From assembly GCA_029817715.1 (NCBI GenBank), contig JARUPY010000471.1, positions 1,364,001-1,428,000 of the forward strand: a stretch of DNA of 64,000 nt, in the 5' to 3' direction. A program made the translations under genes and the position numbers. Positions within the stretch are counted from its first letter, which is position 1. Each line of letters begins with the position of its first letter. The notes beneath the pieces are model-generated. The model was not told the DNA's origin. It worked only from the letters and a program-made list of their open reading frames with translations, and ran no database searches. This document shows, one piece after another, positions 46,366 through 59,283 of this stretch. This DNA comes from Melastoma dodecandrum. Taxonomy: Eukaryota > Streptophyta > Magnoliopsida > Myrtales > Melastomataceae.

Positions 46366-48670
46366 ATGTCGAGCAAGGAGGAGGAGAGAGTCTTACCTCG
46401 CCCTTACCACTGTCCTCTAGTTCTGCTGCTCCTCCTCGAGACACTGCTCAAGGCCTCAGCGGCAGCAGCCGGGACGACCACGGATGCCACCTACATTCTG
46501 CTGTTCAAGTCCAAGGCCGACCCCCACAACCACTTGCCGTTCCCTGCGAATGCCACCGCTCGCTTCTGCCGCTGGCCGGGAGTCCAGTGCGTCGGCTTCA
46601 GGGTCACCCGCCTCGTGATCCGCGACTTCCCTCTGTCCGGCACGTTCCCCGCCGGCACCCTCGCCCATCTCGACCAGCTCCGCGTGCTCAGCCTACAGAA
46701 CGACTCTCTCTCCGGTCCCATCCCCGACCTCTCCGCCCTCGTCAACCTCAGGTCCCTCTTCCTCGATCACAACTCGTTCTCGGGTAACTTCCCGCCCTCG
46801 GTCCTCTCCCTCCACCGTATCCGGACCCTCGATCTCTCCAGCAATAACCTCACGGGCCCATTGCCGCCACGGCTCTCCGATTTGGACCGGATTTATTATC
46901 TCAGGCTCGATTCAAACGGCTTCGGCGGCACCCTTCCCTCTCTCAACCAGTCGTCACTCCAGACCTTCAATGTCTCCAGGAACAACCTCACTGGTCCAGT
47001 ACCCCTCACTGATGTGCTCTCTCGGTTCGGACTGTCGTCGTATTCCGGTAACCCGGGTCTGTGTGGCATGGTCATAAACAAGGCATGCGGCTCGGTACCA
47101 CCATTCTTCGGGCAGTCCTCTGCATCTGGGGCTCCAGAATTGCTGCCGTCGCCACCCAGTGCGCCTCTGGGTCAGAGTGCTGAAGTGCATGGCGGATTAA
47201 GCATAACGCATGCCAACCCGCGACCTACCCACAAGAGGCACAAGAGGATGGCAGTCATAGCAGCCTTCTCTGCCTGCGTATTCGTCTTGGCATGCTCCCT
47301 CCTGTGCTTGGCTCTGGCACTGAGGAAACGAAGCAGTAGCTACAACAAAGCCCCAGAACAGGCCGAGGATGGGGAGGAAATGGCTGAAGCAGCTGCGGCA
47401 TTAAGGGCGGAGCAGGAGAATGAGCTCGAAGTGAAGGTGAAGCGGGCCCAACTGGGCAAGAGCGGAAGCCTTGCTTTCTGTGCGGGGGAGGCCCCGGTCT
47501 ACACGATGGAGCAGCTGATGCGAGCCTCCGCTGAGTTGCTGGGACGAGGCACGGCCGGGACAACCTACAAGGCCATCCTTGACAGCGGCCTGATCGTGGG
47601 CGTGAAGAGGCTCGACGTGGGGATGTTTCGGCCAACGGCAGACTTCGAGCAGCAGATGGAGGCTATCGGGGGGCTTCGGCATCCAAACCTGGTGCCGCTG
47701 AGGTCCTACTTACAGGCCAAGGACGAGAGGCTCCTCGTCTACGATTACCAGCCCAACGGCAGCCTGTATTCCCTCATTCACGGTACGTCGCTGGTTCACT
47801 CCTCGGCAGTTTGCCCTGCCGGTCATTGACGATTCAATGCTGTGTGAATAACAAGATTGGCCGAGCATCTTGACGCTGACGTCACCGAGAGTCGCACTAA
47901 GTGCTTCTATTTTATAATGTTAGAACTTGGAAATTTAGAGGAAGGGCGGCAGGGCAGCGGCATTGTTGCCGATCCTGAATCGAATTGCGAGTTTGACGGT
48001 TTTTACTGACATGAGTTTGTCGAGTTTATATTATTTTAGATCTACTAAAAATAATTTGTTTGACCGGAGTTTTTGGTGTATTTGGAATTTTTCAGGATCC
48101 AAGTCAGCGAGAGCGAGGCCGCTGCACTGGACGTCGTGCCTGAAGATAGCCGAGGACGTGGCACAGGGCCTCTCGTACATCCACCAGGCTTGGAGGCTCG
48201 TCCACGGGAACCTCAAGTCCTCGAATGTGCTCCTCGGCCCCGACTTCGAGGCCTGCGTGTCGGACTACTGCCTCAGCATCCTCGTCGAACCCTCCCCCGA
48301 CGACGACCCTGACCTGGCCGCGTACAAGGCCCCCGAGCTCCTAAATGGTAGTGCCGGTCAACATGCAACGTGCAAGTCTGACGTTTATGCGTATGGCGTC
48401 CTGCTGCTGGAGGTTCTCGCAAGCAGGCAGCCGTCCCAGCAGCCGGATTTGGCGCCCGGAGATATGATGAGCTGGGTCATGTCCACGAGGGAGGACGACT
48501 GCGGAGGGGATGACAGGCTAGGGATGATGCTGGAGGTGGCGTTGCTCTGCAGGAAGAAGGCGTCGGAGCAGAGGCCGACGATGTGGCAGGTACTGAAGAT
48601 GTTGCAGGAGATCAAGGAGGCCACAGGTGAGGAGAACAACGAGGCGGTCTTACCTTCGGAACTGTCCTGA
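46366..48670 (+). CDS. LRR receptor-like pseudokinase (At5g67200-like)
   Basis: Two exons, 46366-47782 and 48096-48670, give 663 residues. In order: a signal peptide (about 15-35), an LRR N-terminal cap with a C-x6-C-like pair (FCRWPGVQC, about 67-75), about five LRRs (82-215), a Pro/Ser-rich stalk, a transmembrane segment (295-319), an acidic juxtamembrane part and a kinase domain (about 378-650). The glycine loop [11 protein letters not shown] and K414 are present, but HRD is HGN (509-511) and DFG is DYC (529-531). The catalytic base is therefore missing. This matches the plant LRR-III group labelled probable inactive receptor kinase, thought to signal at the plasma membrane by partner binding. 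The stop is 273 bp from that of the convergent SPRY gene. Confidence 0.93.
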
Positions 48671-48942
48671 AATCAATGGTCGTGTCGTCCTGTAGCTTGT
48701 TCATACTAGAATTTGTAGGATTCTGTGTGCCTTTTAAGATTAAAAATTCGGGAGAGACGCTGGGGGAACGTAGCAATCAATCAACAAAGGCAGGTTGCAC
48801 GCTTTCGTTTTGTTTATTTGATCCTGTTTGTAATATGATTTCGCAGGAACCCCTTAAACAAAGTCAATCGGCAGATATTCCCTGTCAACATCCATCTTTG
48901 GTCTTATCTGCGTGAATTGTACCGACGTTTCGTGTTATTTGG

Positions 48943-50463
48943 CTACGTTTTGACAGTAGGCGATCGCCAGACGCCATCCAGGACGATCTCAAATAGGTCG
49001 GCATCGGATTCCTTGTCGAAATCGACCCGCCTGCTGTTGTTCGAAGGGCATACATGGCCTCCATTGTTCAGGGATCGGTGAAGCCACTGGGAATCAATCC
49101 TGCCCATCGAGAAGAGCTCCCTGCTGTCTTCGTGTACTAAGGCAGTGGCTCTGGCCGGGGAGTTTGCTAGAATGCCCTTGAAACAAGGGCTCAACGCCCG
49201 GTGGGCGTTCATCGGGGAATATTTGAATGGAACCTGTCCGAAGTTCACCAGGACGGTCATGTCGCTGTTTGCTGCGAGCGTTGGGTATAGAGGCAGGCCG
49301 AATTCCTCTGTTTGGCAATGAATGACCTGCACGAGCTCCGAATCAACGGTGAAAAAGACTTCCTTTTGACTTGGATCGAAGCCGCAACCAATCACCTTCT
49401 CCGGCATTCCCCAGTCTGCTTTCTCACATTTGAACATGACCTTGCTTCCTGCAATTATTGTTCATATGATCTATTAACAAAGATAATCAGCGAGGTTAGG
49501 ACCTTATGTATGCCGCGGAATCACAATCGCATCATGACCATAACCGAAGAACGACTCACCATCATGATGGATGGTACCGTTCGAGTTGAAACCAATCGAG
49601 CCGGCATAGGTCCCGGGCAGTTTCAGTGGAACAGAGTCTCCGGCAGTCAGTCCTACCGACAGCAGCACATCTTCATCTGGGCCATCCTCCTTGACATTCA
49701 AACCCATTTCTTCCACCCTTGTATGACCCTGATCCGAAGCGATGTGTTCTAGAGACTCGGAATTCGCTTTCATTTCAGAATCGTCTAGAATCAGCTTCGT
49801 CCTTTCACTTTCCCCGTCTGTTTGCGTTGAATCGCAAACATTCCTGGATTCCTGGATCGTGATCTCGAAATACACTTCTGGGGGAAAATACTTGTCCCCA
49901 AGAGGAGGGACTGGTAAAGGAGATGCAGTCTTGATCACACAAGCAGCGGCGACAGGACTGCTCGAATTGACCTTCTTCAAACCTGGGTTCAGCCTGATCT
50001 TCTGCATAAAGTCGGTCGACCCTTGAGCAGCCACCCAACCGATCACTGGTTCCGTCTCTCCCTTCCCCTGAGGATCACCGGTCACACAAGCCCCTCGGAG
50101 GGATGGCAAAGACGACGAGCAGGAATTGTATCGCATGAAGGTGAACCCGGACAAACTGCTCTCAGCCGCGTCCATCATTGGCGAGGGGTGATCGGTCCAG
50201 CTGAAATGTAACCTTCCCGATGCCCCGTGACAGACGACAGAGTACCCAGGCACTCTCCTGCTACTCAGGCCAAGGTGGCAGTTGGTGCCTGTACTCGCAT
50301 GGTGGAGCTTCGCGCGGCCATCCTGGATCGAATTGACTCTGCTTATCCCGGTATTCCCCTGCCGGCCTAAGAACCACCGCAAAAGTAAGGCCGCAGTGAC
50401 GACGACTAGGACCATGACGACCACGACGCCGATGGCAAGGGCCGGTCGATCCCATCCAAGCAT
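48943..50463 (-). CDS. Membrane-anchored SPRY-domain protein
   Basis: Two exons on the minus strand, 50463-49560 and 49448-48943, give 469 residues. The donor is GTGAGT and the join restores the SPRY motif HDGSKVMF. A single membrane span lies at about 8-30 (AIGVVVVMVLVVVTAALLL) with almost nothing in front, so the bulk is on one side of a membrane. The SPRY domain covers about 200-345: YFEITIQE, DVLLSVGLTA, GSIGFNSNG, VIGCGFD and EVFFTVDSE are in family order. A further C-terminal 120 residues lack a known domain. TM plus SPRY is also the plan of the yeast Rsp5 adaptors Ssh4 and Ear1. A plant adaptor role in endosomal sorting is inference only. Confidence 0.85.
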
Positions 50464-53309
50464 GGCTTAACGTTGATGGGAAGGAAAGAGGCGTGGACCG
50501 AGTCGGATTATGAGAGGCCAGAGCAACGCCTTTCCCTAAACAAAACGAATAAACACATACCCCACGATGGAAAAAAAAAATTAAATAAATGATTTTAGTT
50601 CATCAAAAAGAGACAGAAGGGGTTGAATTCAATTGAATCCAATGGAAGCGAATTTTTTTATTTTTTTATTTTTTTTTATTTTGGCCTTCATCATAAGGCT
50701 AATAAATGCCTTTCCTTTTGTCCCAAGCACATTTTTTGATGAAAAGAAAAAAAAAAAGAAGAAAATTTAATGTTCCAAGGGCAAGCATTGATTACATGTC
50801 AACTAGTGCGGTGATTAAGGCATTCTTAAAAACTTTGGTTTTAATTGAATGGTATCTTTGACCTGAATCTCTCTGCATTGGTTTGTGCGTTCGGGATTTT
50901 TAACGAAACTCGAACCGTGTCAACAACAAGAACACAGCACTAAATTTTCGGGGTTGGTGGTTTTAATGGAGTGGCAGACGAGAGGACCATCCCCTCTTCT
51001 GTACATACGAGAATCATTTAGTAAAGAACGAAAAATCCCAAATGGAATAGTCTCTACGATCCCATCATCTTTGACTTAGTCTCCTCAGGGTGTAATATGC
51101 TTCCTCCGCCTCGAGCTTCATACAGTACTCAGTGCTCGAGTCTATTTCCCTTCGAGTAATTAAACTCGTAATCACTTGAATCTAGTGATTGTAGGCTCAA
51201 AATTTGCTTTGTATTAAACACAACGGAACCAATAGGTGACACTTGTATTTAGGATGAGGCCGGAAAGGCAGGCCCGCCTTTTCCTTTCCTTGGGTTTAGG
51301 GCTGGGTCGTATGAAGAGATCATTTGGATTTCGGACAATTCACAAACAGTGCCAAAAGGCGCGGCAAAGGAAATGGAACCAGGTTTTTGCACAGGGGGAT
51401 TATCCACGTAAGATTAATGGGCATATCGGACATTCTGGTCTTTAGTTGTCGACGTCGACGTGCACCCTTTGTGTCGTCTCACCAACACCCACCAACAACA
51501 TATTCTGCAATGGCCTCCCTACGAAAGATTCACGGGCAGGAAACGCAGAAGTCGGAGTTCAAGACGTAAACGTCACTGGACTCGATGCTTTGTCGACCAG
51601 CCATTGGCGGAGAGTCACGTTCCGGTCCCTGCCCCCCAATCCGCCTCCCTTGCCGTCTCTTGTGCGGTGCATACAACTTAAATCTTTCCATGGCCTACGA
51701 ACATATTCTCGGTCACAGTTAGATTCTTCGAAGCCGTACATCAGACTGGCGATACATCCCCCTGCCCCGATCCACTTCAATTGCTCCAAAGTTCCTTTCT
51801 TATACGGCACCCGTAAAGGATGTGTACGTGCTCCAAGGACTATTTGTTTCGAAACATCGACTGGACATGGGGGAGAAGAATTCCGGGGTCCCATTTTCAT
51901 TAAATAAATGGCTCCCCCAGTTGTCGCGGAACTATTGGCCGATCCCTCTACGGCTATGTGAACTCAATCGAAACCCTACTTTGCTTACCAATGAAGTCTA
52001 TTTTTCACGGTCGTACAGCACCTAGCTAAGTTACAGAGTCGTGCCGAAAGAGCAACCTTTGATGTAAGATCTTACAAATTATTTGACGAAGCGAAAATAT
52101 TGTATTTATCAACACGAGCGGACGAAGGAGGAGGAGGAGGAGGAGAAAGAGAAGTAAACCGCCAAGGTAAGTCCGCGCATCCACATCTCATCCCTAAGTG
52201 GTACGCAACATTCCACCGACACGTCTCGTCATCACGGCATTCCCCTTCGGACAAGATTGAATGGTCCATATTTGCTCGACAGACACCAAGGAACGACGAA
52301 AGACAAAACCCCCTCACCCTCACCCTCTCGTTAATTTATTATTTTCTTCTAGGGTCGACCTTGTATTTTAATGGTCCTTTTCCGTTAAATATTAACCTTA
52401 ACTAATCTCGGAAACAGGAAAAATCCCATCAAATTCCTTCCTCATCGATCCCGACGACAAAAGCCTCAACTACACTTGTACCATTCACACCCACACACAC
52501 ACACTTCCCACATCGATGATTTCTACTGTTCCATTGCTTGAACTCCGCCGCCTTCCGACATAACTGAGTCACGGTTTCCTGAGATGGCTTATCCTATCCC
52601 CTTATCCTATCTTCCATCCCCCCCCCCTCTCCAAACTCTTGACATCGATCGCCTTGAACGTAGGCCCCACTCTCCACCACCTTCTCCTCCTTCCTTTTGT
52701 GGCTTTGTTTTGTTCCCATTTCCCTAATCAGTACCTGTCACACACTCCAGGACCTCAACTCGGGTTCGATTCCCTTGTCGACTCCCGCACTTGCCCAACT
52801 CCCCCCCCCCCCCCTCCCCCCCCAACCCATATCCTTCAGAAGTTCAACAACCACCCCCTCACCAATTTCTTACGCACAAAAAGACAAGAACAACGTATGT
52901 TACTAGGTTTTCTGGTCCAAAAATGAGATCATTAGCGCTAAGTACAGAAAGATAATGATTGGATCAGATTAATAACAACTAGTGCATAACAATCCATATC
53001 CTAACACGATGAGGGGGAGAAACCGACTAAGATCATATCAGACCATTCATCCTTAACCCTACTAATTCCAACAGTTTGCACCCTAGCTTTTTTACATCAG
53101 TTCATCTCTTTTAACTCTAAACCCAGAATCTGGATTAAGCCCCGGGATTAGGCTTTCCTCCTCCATTTAAGAAACTCGCCCCCTCACGTTCAAAAGCGAA
53201 GAACCCAATCAAAAAGAGTACCCCCCCCAAATTTTTTATAAGGAAAAGCAAAACTAAAAACAAAAAACTAATGAACCGTCCCGGTCGTCTTGTTTACTCC
53301 GGACCCCCT
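50464..53309. other. Intergenic region between SPRY and ERF genes
   Basis: T- and A-rich near 50650-50760. Runs of C lie at 52618-52627 and 52801-52814, and (CA)n lies near 52490. Short frames at 51446-51907 lack family features. The ERF 3' UTR lies next to 53309. Confidence 0.45.
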
Positions 53310-53807
53310 TCAGTCGTCGTAAGAGTCTTCGTCCTCCTCCGATTTCGGGTACTCGTTCAGGTCAGGCTTCTCCGGGACTTCCCTCCCGGACCCCGGCCCA
53401 TTCCCCGTCCCCGAGGCTCGGCGAGAGGCCGCCGCCTGGAGCTCGTCTAGGTCGACCCTGGCCCCGACCTCGGTGGCCTTCTTGCGTATGGAGGCGGCTG
53501 ACAAGTCCCTCAACATTTCGCCGTCCTCGTGATCGATGAGCTCGGGGAAGTTGAGGCGGGCGGAGCGGCCGCGGAGGCAGAACATGGCCGTGTCGTAGGC
53601 TCGAGCGGCGGCCATAGGTGTCGAGTAGGAACCCAACCATATCCTGGACCGTTTGTTGGGCTCCCTGATCTCGGCCACCCACTTACCCCACTTCCTCCGC
53701 CGTATACCCCGGTATGGCTTCTCGTTACCCTGCTGGGGCACCCGTTCCTGGTGCTGACATTCTTGGCCATGCTTCCTCTTCCCCGGGCTGCAACACTCGT
53801 CTTCCAT
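53310..53807 (-). CDS. ERF: AP2/ERF repressor, group II (DREB A-5 type), EAR motif
   Basis: A single exon of 165 residues. One AP2 domain (about 30-89) starts [20 protein letters not shown] and continues [18 protein letters not shown] and [12 protein letters not shown]. Val at domain position 14 with Glu at 19 fits DREB-type binding to GCC- or DRE-like DNA. The C-terminus carries DLNEYP, a DLNxxP EAR motif that recruits TOPLESS-type corepressors, and ends in an acidic tail. This arrangement is typical of ERF008-ERF011/RAP2.9-like small repressors. A (TA)n tract at 53946-53965 lies 140 bp upstream of the ATG. Confidence 0.92.
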   Translation of the reverse strand: MEDECCSPGKRKHGQECQHQERVPQQGNEKPYRGIRRRKWGKWVAEIREPNKRSRIWLGSYSTPMAAARAYDTAMFCLRGRSARLNFPELIDHEDGEMLRDLSAASIRKKATEVGARVDLDELQAAASRRASGTGNGPGSGREVPEKPDLNEYPKSEEDEDSYDD

Positions 53808-55179
53808 CAGGGTAGGGTTGCGTATTCACTTTACTAAACTCGGGGAAGGGAAAATGGTGGGCTGTGATTGTGCAGGACTTTGATATGCAACTCACACAGA
53901 CTAATAATATAAGAAGGAAACAAAAAACGTTAACTCCTGTGGTCGGAATATATATATATATATATACATGTGAGGAAGAAACTTTATTCCTGAAAGAGTC
54001 CAAGAAAATGATTTCGACACTGTGAGTGAATACAAATCATTTATAAAAATTAACATTTTAATAATTTGTTCCTAGTTGGCTGCCGGTTTGTCGACTGGAG
54101 GCGGCCGCCACGTTCCATGCCCTTACCATTTTTACATGCATATCGACAAGCCTGGCCGACAATACAACACATCAAACTCCACCCCCTCCACCATCCTCCG
54201 TCTCCCACTCTGATTATTCTTAACAATTTTATAATCTGGGTTTTAATTTTTTTTTTTAAAAAAAAAGAAAAATTAGGGAAATATTTTGGCTATAAATGGA
54301 AATAGCGAAATGGGATTTTTATTTTATTTTTAAGTCGGTCCAATCCGATGTTGTATGCTTTTTCGGGCTTAAGTTTGAAAAAGAGGACACCGATTATAAA
54401 TGGTTAGGTTTGGACTAAATACCAAATTTACATTTGATTCATGTATATCGAGTAATCGTCAAATCTTATGCTTACCCAAAGTTGACGTGACTAATGGGAT
54501 GCATTTCGGTATGGAATTTGTGATGTTTGTTATACAGATCTAAACCAATACCTTTCCATATTTAAGCCCATCGTAGAGAAAAACCTCACTTAAAAAAATA
54601 TTCAGCAGTTTTCTTTCGATACATCCCAATTAGTCATAATCACGATTAATTTACCTTCGAATTAAAAAGATATAGATGTTCACAACAACACATGCACGAA
54701 CCGTTTAGTAAGAGTATTATTCCCTACAATTAATAATAGTTTATCGAATTCTCCGAATTTTGTTTGTTTCTGCCAAATGATTAAGATGGTCGTGTTCTTT
54801 GCAACTCGACACGTGGTACGTAAAAAAATTTAGGCCTTAATGATTTCATCGTTATCTCTGAAATTTTTGGCAGTGTTAGAAAACAAGGTCGGTTGACCTA
54901 AAGATCACGAAATAACGTGGGTCTATCTATCATCAATTGCTTTATTTTGCAGAAGAACTATTAGGCAGGACATGTGTCCATTCTCTTCTCTGTCAGCAGC
55001 ATAATGTAAATATATTTTATTTTATACAGATAAAAACTACATATCAATATTGCTTTTTTTATGTTTTGATTGATCCCCTAGAAAAAAAAAGAAGTTTGAT
55101 TGTGATTTTTTTTATAATAAAGTAATTTATAATATTTCAAATTTACAATACATATAAAAAAAGTAAAATATACGTATAT
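53808..55179. other. ERF upstream and AT-rich intergenic DNA
   Basis: It contains (TA)n at 53946-53965. No gene is recognised. Confidence 0.45.
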
Positions 55180-55695
55180 GAGCCAACTTTTTATTTTGTC
55201 ATTAACTTAATTTGTTATATAATTTTGTCACCAACTTTTATTTTTATTTTGTTTTTTGCCGATCTTGAATTTTTTTTAGCGAAACCCAAACAAGGCCTTA
55301 ATATAGTTGGACTCGTGTGCTATAATAGTGGAGTTTCAACCGCTCATTCATTCGTCTCATAATCCACTTTATCCGTAATAGCAGCCCCTAATGACTTTCA
55401 TAGATTTTGCGTATTTTTTGACAGCATCAGCAACTACAACTATCATTAACTTCGGCCTCCAATTCACTTGATTTGTTAATCAAAATTTTAAAATAAAAAA
55501 CACATGAAAGGTTTCAATATTATTTCTCATTTTTTTTTTATTTTTTTCCTTTTTAGTCGATGAAAATTATCTATTAAGGTCTGTTTGGCTTATGCATGAT
55601 AAAATTCAAAATTGACCCGTATCAAAATAAAAATAAAAGTAGGTGACAATAAACTAAGTTAACGACAAAACAGAAAATTAGCTCAAAGTTGAGGC
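55180..55695. mobile_element. MITE-like inverted repeat element
   Basis: The arm 55180-55307 and the reverse complement of 55577-55695 align at roughly 70 percent by eye. Shared stretches include CACC(A/T)ACTTTTATTTTTATTTTG, TTGAATTTT and CCAAAC(A)AGGCCTTAATA-like ends. The 270-bp centre has no coding capacity. Part of the centre and right arm, reversed, matches 8632-8880 and 9563-9830, so a dispersed family exists in this genome. Exact ends and target duplications could not be fixed. Confidence 0.6.
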
Positions 55696-57108
55696 CATAT
55701 TTAAAAAAAAAAAAACAGTGAGAACTTTATAAATGGGGCCATCAAAGCATGTCCTCCCATCATATACCACATATGTGGCCACTTATGAACGACCGACTAT
55801 TCTATTCTTATATTAACAAAAACTAATATTCATCCTTTCAGCTAGAAAAGGATGAAATACGATAACTTCTCGAAACAATTGTAAACGATGAGACATGAAG
55901 TAACCACCGATAGTTCGACGTCTAGTTCTTTTAGAAGCGTAGAAAAATTTTACGTTTTCCTAAAATTCGAACCCTACTCGAGTTGAATTATAAAAAATTT
56001 GGTGTTGAACAAAACCATGAAGCCGTCTTCCAAGAGGGATAAAAGACAAATTAGTCAGTTTGACTTAATTGGGGGAAAAACGAGAGGAAATATCAGATGG
56101 TAACTAAGAGACAGGCAGTTCCCGGGAGAAAGAAAAAGAAAAAAACAGGAGTTTGGTAAAGTTAGACTATCCTTCAACTTTGGGTGATTTTATCTTATTT
56201 CTTTATATATTAATTACACAATTATTTCCCTTAAAATTGACTTTTTGCGGCGCCCCCCCCAAAAAATCCCAAGTATAGCCATTACCGACAAGGATGCAAG
56301 AACTTATCCAAATCCATTGAACTTGGAATCGTGTTTGGAGTTTTAGGTCTGAACTTTTGACCCGCTAAAAAAGGTTTCCTTCCAAAAGGAAGCTGCCACC
56401 GAATTACTTACTTAACATATTTAGCCGGTTCAATAATAGGGCGTGGGTGTAATTTGACTCATTCCGCTATTATTAACGGTGGTTAGCTTTTTAATGGTGC
56501 ATTTAGCTTCCTGAAAAAGCAACATTGGTGGAATGGAATCAACGGCGGCGTGCCCATTCTTTAGTCTCGTACCTCAATGAAATATAATTCCGACTCATTT
56601 TAACGTAACGGAACTAGTGAGAATGAAATCAAATCCATTCAATTCGAATAACAATTCCCGAACAGAGAAAAAAGGGAAGCCTCCATTCCGTGTAATGGTG
56701 GACACTTTCATCGATCTCTTAAGTCAACTGGAACACATGCATATGATAATACGTCGAGGGAGCTCCAACAAACCATAACGAATCACAGATTAGCAATTTA
56801 ATGGGCCAAGGCCCAGCCCATAATGACCGTCAGGCCCAATCACCCGGGGGGGGGGGCGGCGGCGGGAACTACTCGCCACGTCGGACGACCACAACCCCCA
56901 AAAAAAAACATAGCTTCATCCATACGCATCGCCAAGACATTAACATAAAAACACCACCACCCCCAGGGCCTTCAGCTCATCGCCTTCCTCCACGCACACA
57001 TCCCTCCCTAAACCCTCCCAAACCGCAGGCCTTCCTCTCCAACCCCCCCTCCCCAGATGCTCGCCGTCCTCCTGAATCCCATCCCCAAAAGCCATTCTTC
57101 CTCTCCTC
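55696..57108. other. Intergenic DNA and NAC upstream region
   Basis: AT-rich to about 56790, then GC-rich leader. No TATA box is obvious. No gene is recognised. Confidence 0.45.
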
Positions 57109-59283
57109 ATGACCCCCACCGTGGAAATGGAAAATCCCCCAACCACGACGCCCTCCCCCCTCCCTCCCGGCTGCCGTTTCCGCCCCTCTGACCACCAGCT
57201 CCTCTCCTACTACCTCGCCCCCAAGAACTCCGACCCTGGTGGTTGTTCCCACTTGATCATCGGGGAGATCGACTTTTACGACTTTGGTCCCTCCCAGTTG
57301 CCCGATTCTGCCGGGTTCTGCTTCGGGAGGATGGGGGGGAGGCGGCACTGGTTCTGTTTTTCCAGGAGGTATGGGAATAGGATGGGGAAGAGTAGGACGG
57401 TCCGGGGGCGCGGGTGGTGGAGGAGGAACGGCAAGCCGAGGGACGTCGTCGTCGGAGGGAATGTTTTGGGGACTCGGACCGCGTTTGTGTTTCTTGAGAT
57501 GGGTGGCTCGGGGAATGCTGTTAGGACGAACTGGGTCTTGCATGAGTATACCCTGGCGGACTCTGGCGAGGTAGTGGGCCTTCTACTCTTTGGTTATATT
57601 TCGTTGATGTCGTGATCAGCTTGGTGAAGTGCGGGCTGGCTTTGATTGTTTGATGTAGCGTTCGCTAGGTTTGCACGGGTTCATATGCCTTCATTGATGG
57701 TTGATGATGATTGAACTGCTTTTGCTTCAATCAGGTGGGCCTTGAATTTGGTAACTTGTGCGTGTCTATTTGGTGGATTGACCAGTGTGATCCCCTGAGA
57801 GTGGAGAGGGTGTTATTTGGTGTTGTGAGGCGCATGAAACTGCATTTATTTAAATACAGGCGGGATGGGGACATCAACAATAATGAAGAGAATAATACTT
57901 GGACAAAAGAGCTCGAGTATTTTTTTTTTATCATACGCTCAGTTTTTAAGTGCATATGCATTGGCATCGAGGGATGCCTTTGGTTCTCATGGGTACTGCT
58001 TTAGTTGGAATTGACATTGTATATGCCATCTTTGTTTTTCTTACCATGCAGGCCGTGCACCCATTTCTATATATTTTCACAGGACATTGGTCTTATATTA
58101 CTCTTGCATTCACCATTTGATTCACAGGCATGCAAAATATTCTGTGTTGTGGTGTTTGAGGTACTCAATCCCTGGGCTGCATGTTTGGCCTACAAGCATC
58201 ATTTCTTTCTGCCTATTCCTGATTTCTTTTTTCATCTTTTTCTATTTACTGTACAGTTGTTTGTTGCTCTTTGGTGTAGTAGTGTCAGTATTAGACACAT
58301 ATATGTATTTTTTTGGAATTTCTTTAGAAGTCATTCATGTGTACCAAGCGGGAGACTAAGTTTTTGTGTATTAACACGAGCATGTTTGGTTATTTGCCTA
58401 GGTATGTTGTTTTCCTCTTCTTCTTCGACAATTTATGCTGCAGTGCATGCAGCTGAATAATAGTCAATTGGATTTCCTTTCTTTCAAAGTACGATTGTAC
58501 TGAAGTAAACTGGTCCTGCAGGCTCCTTTTGTCCTCTGTCGAGTGTTTCGTAAGCGTCAGGCGAAGAATCCCACTGGCGGACTGAATGCTTTAGAGTTAT
58601 CTCATGACAATGTTCAAATTGACGGAGATAGTTGTCTCATCCCAGCTGGGGGAGAGCCCAACCCCATATGCCCAATAGTGGAGCTAAACATCCATATCAT
58701 TAATGGCCCTTCTGCTTCAGAAATTGAGCCCATTGGATTGGTAATAACCCTGGAACTCCCTCTTTTTGCTAGACTTGTCAATGGATATCTTTTACGGGTA
58801 TACTTGTGTCATCTGCATAGTCTTGTGATTTTCATTACATAATCATGGACTTGGTAAAATTAATTATATTGTGTTGGTTTTGTCAAGGACCAGCATTTTA
58901 TGGCGACTGCGGTAATCTATTTAGTAGCTTTATTCATGAACTCCCAAGATAACATGGTACTTTGTTTAGCACCCATTTCCTATAGCAGATTGCTAAGACA
59001 TGTTCTGGTAGTTCTCTCTTCCCTCGAAGGTTAATATCATACACTGTAATTTCCTTTAGAGGAGTTTTTTTTTTCATTGAAGAGGACAAGAAAGCTTATT
59101 ACTGATATTTGTTCCTAACTTTTCTCGTGTGATGTGTAGGCAAGATCGCCAGAGATTATTCTTTCTGATGGCCCGGGCACGAATGACTTGGCTGCCCATG
59201 AAATTATATCCATTTTGGAGGAGAATTTCCTAGAGTTAAATGATCTGGTTGACCCTTTGCCGGGGACATTGGTTGACGATTGA
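57109..59283 (+). CDS. NAC: Divergent NAC-domain transcription factor
   Basis: Three exons, 57109-57570, 58522-58797 and 59140-59283, give 293 residues (287 if the Met at 57127 is used). NAC subdomain A is clear (LPPGCRFRPSDHQLLSYYL), and B (IIGEIDFYDFGPSQLP), C (HWFCFSRR) and the end of the domain (TNWVLHEYTL, APFVLCRVFRKR) follow. Subdomain D is unusual: the WKATGKD-type DNA-contact motif is replaced by WWRRNGKPRDV. The second intron follows the conserved position after the VLHEY block. The C-terminal 130 residues are acidic without a transmembrane segment. DNA binding may be altered; dimerisation elements in the N-terminal part look preserved. Confidence 0.88.

Noticed and set aside
47963..48095. 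Upstream extension of receptor kinase exon 2 as a separate start
   Set aside because: It is the 3' end of the intron; the acceptor at 48095 restores the kinase frame exactly.
51446..51907. Overlapping open frames on both strands
   Set aside because: No recognisable domain; codon use not gene-like; no splice-linked neighbours.
52765..52779. tRNA B-box-like GGTTCGATTCC
   Set aside because: No A-box or acceptor stem partner at a suitable distance upstream.
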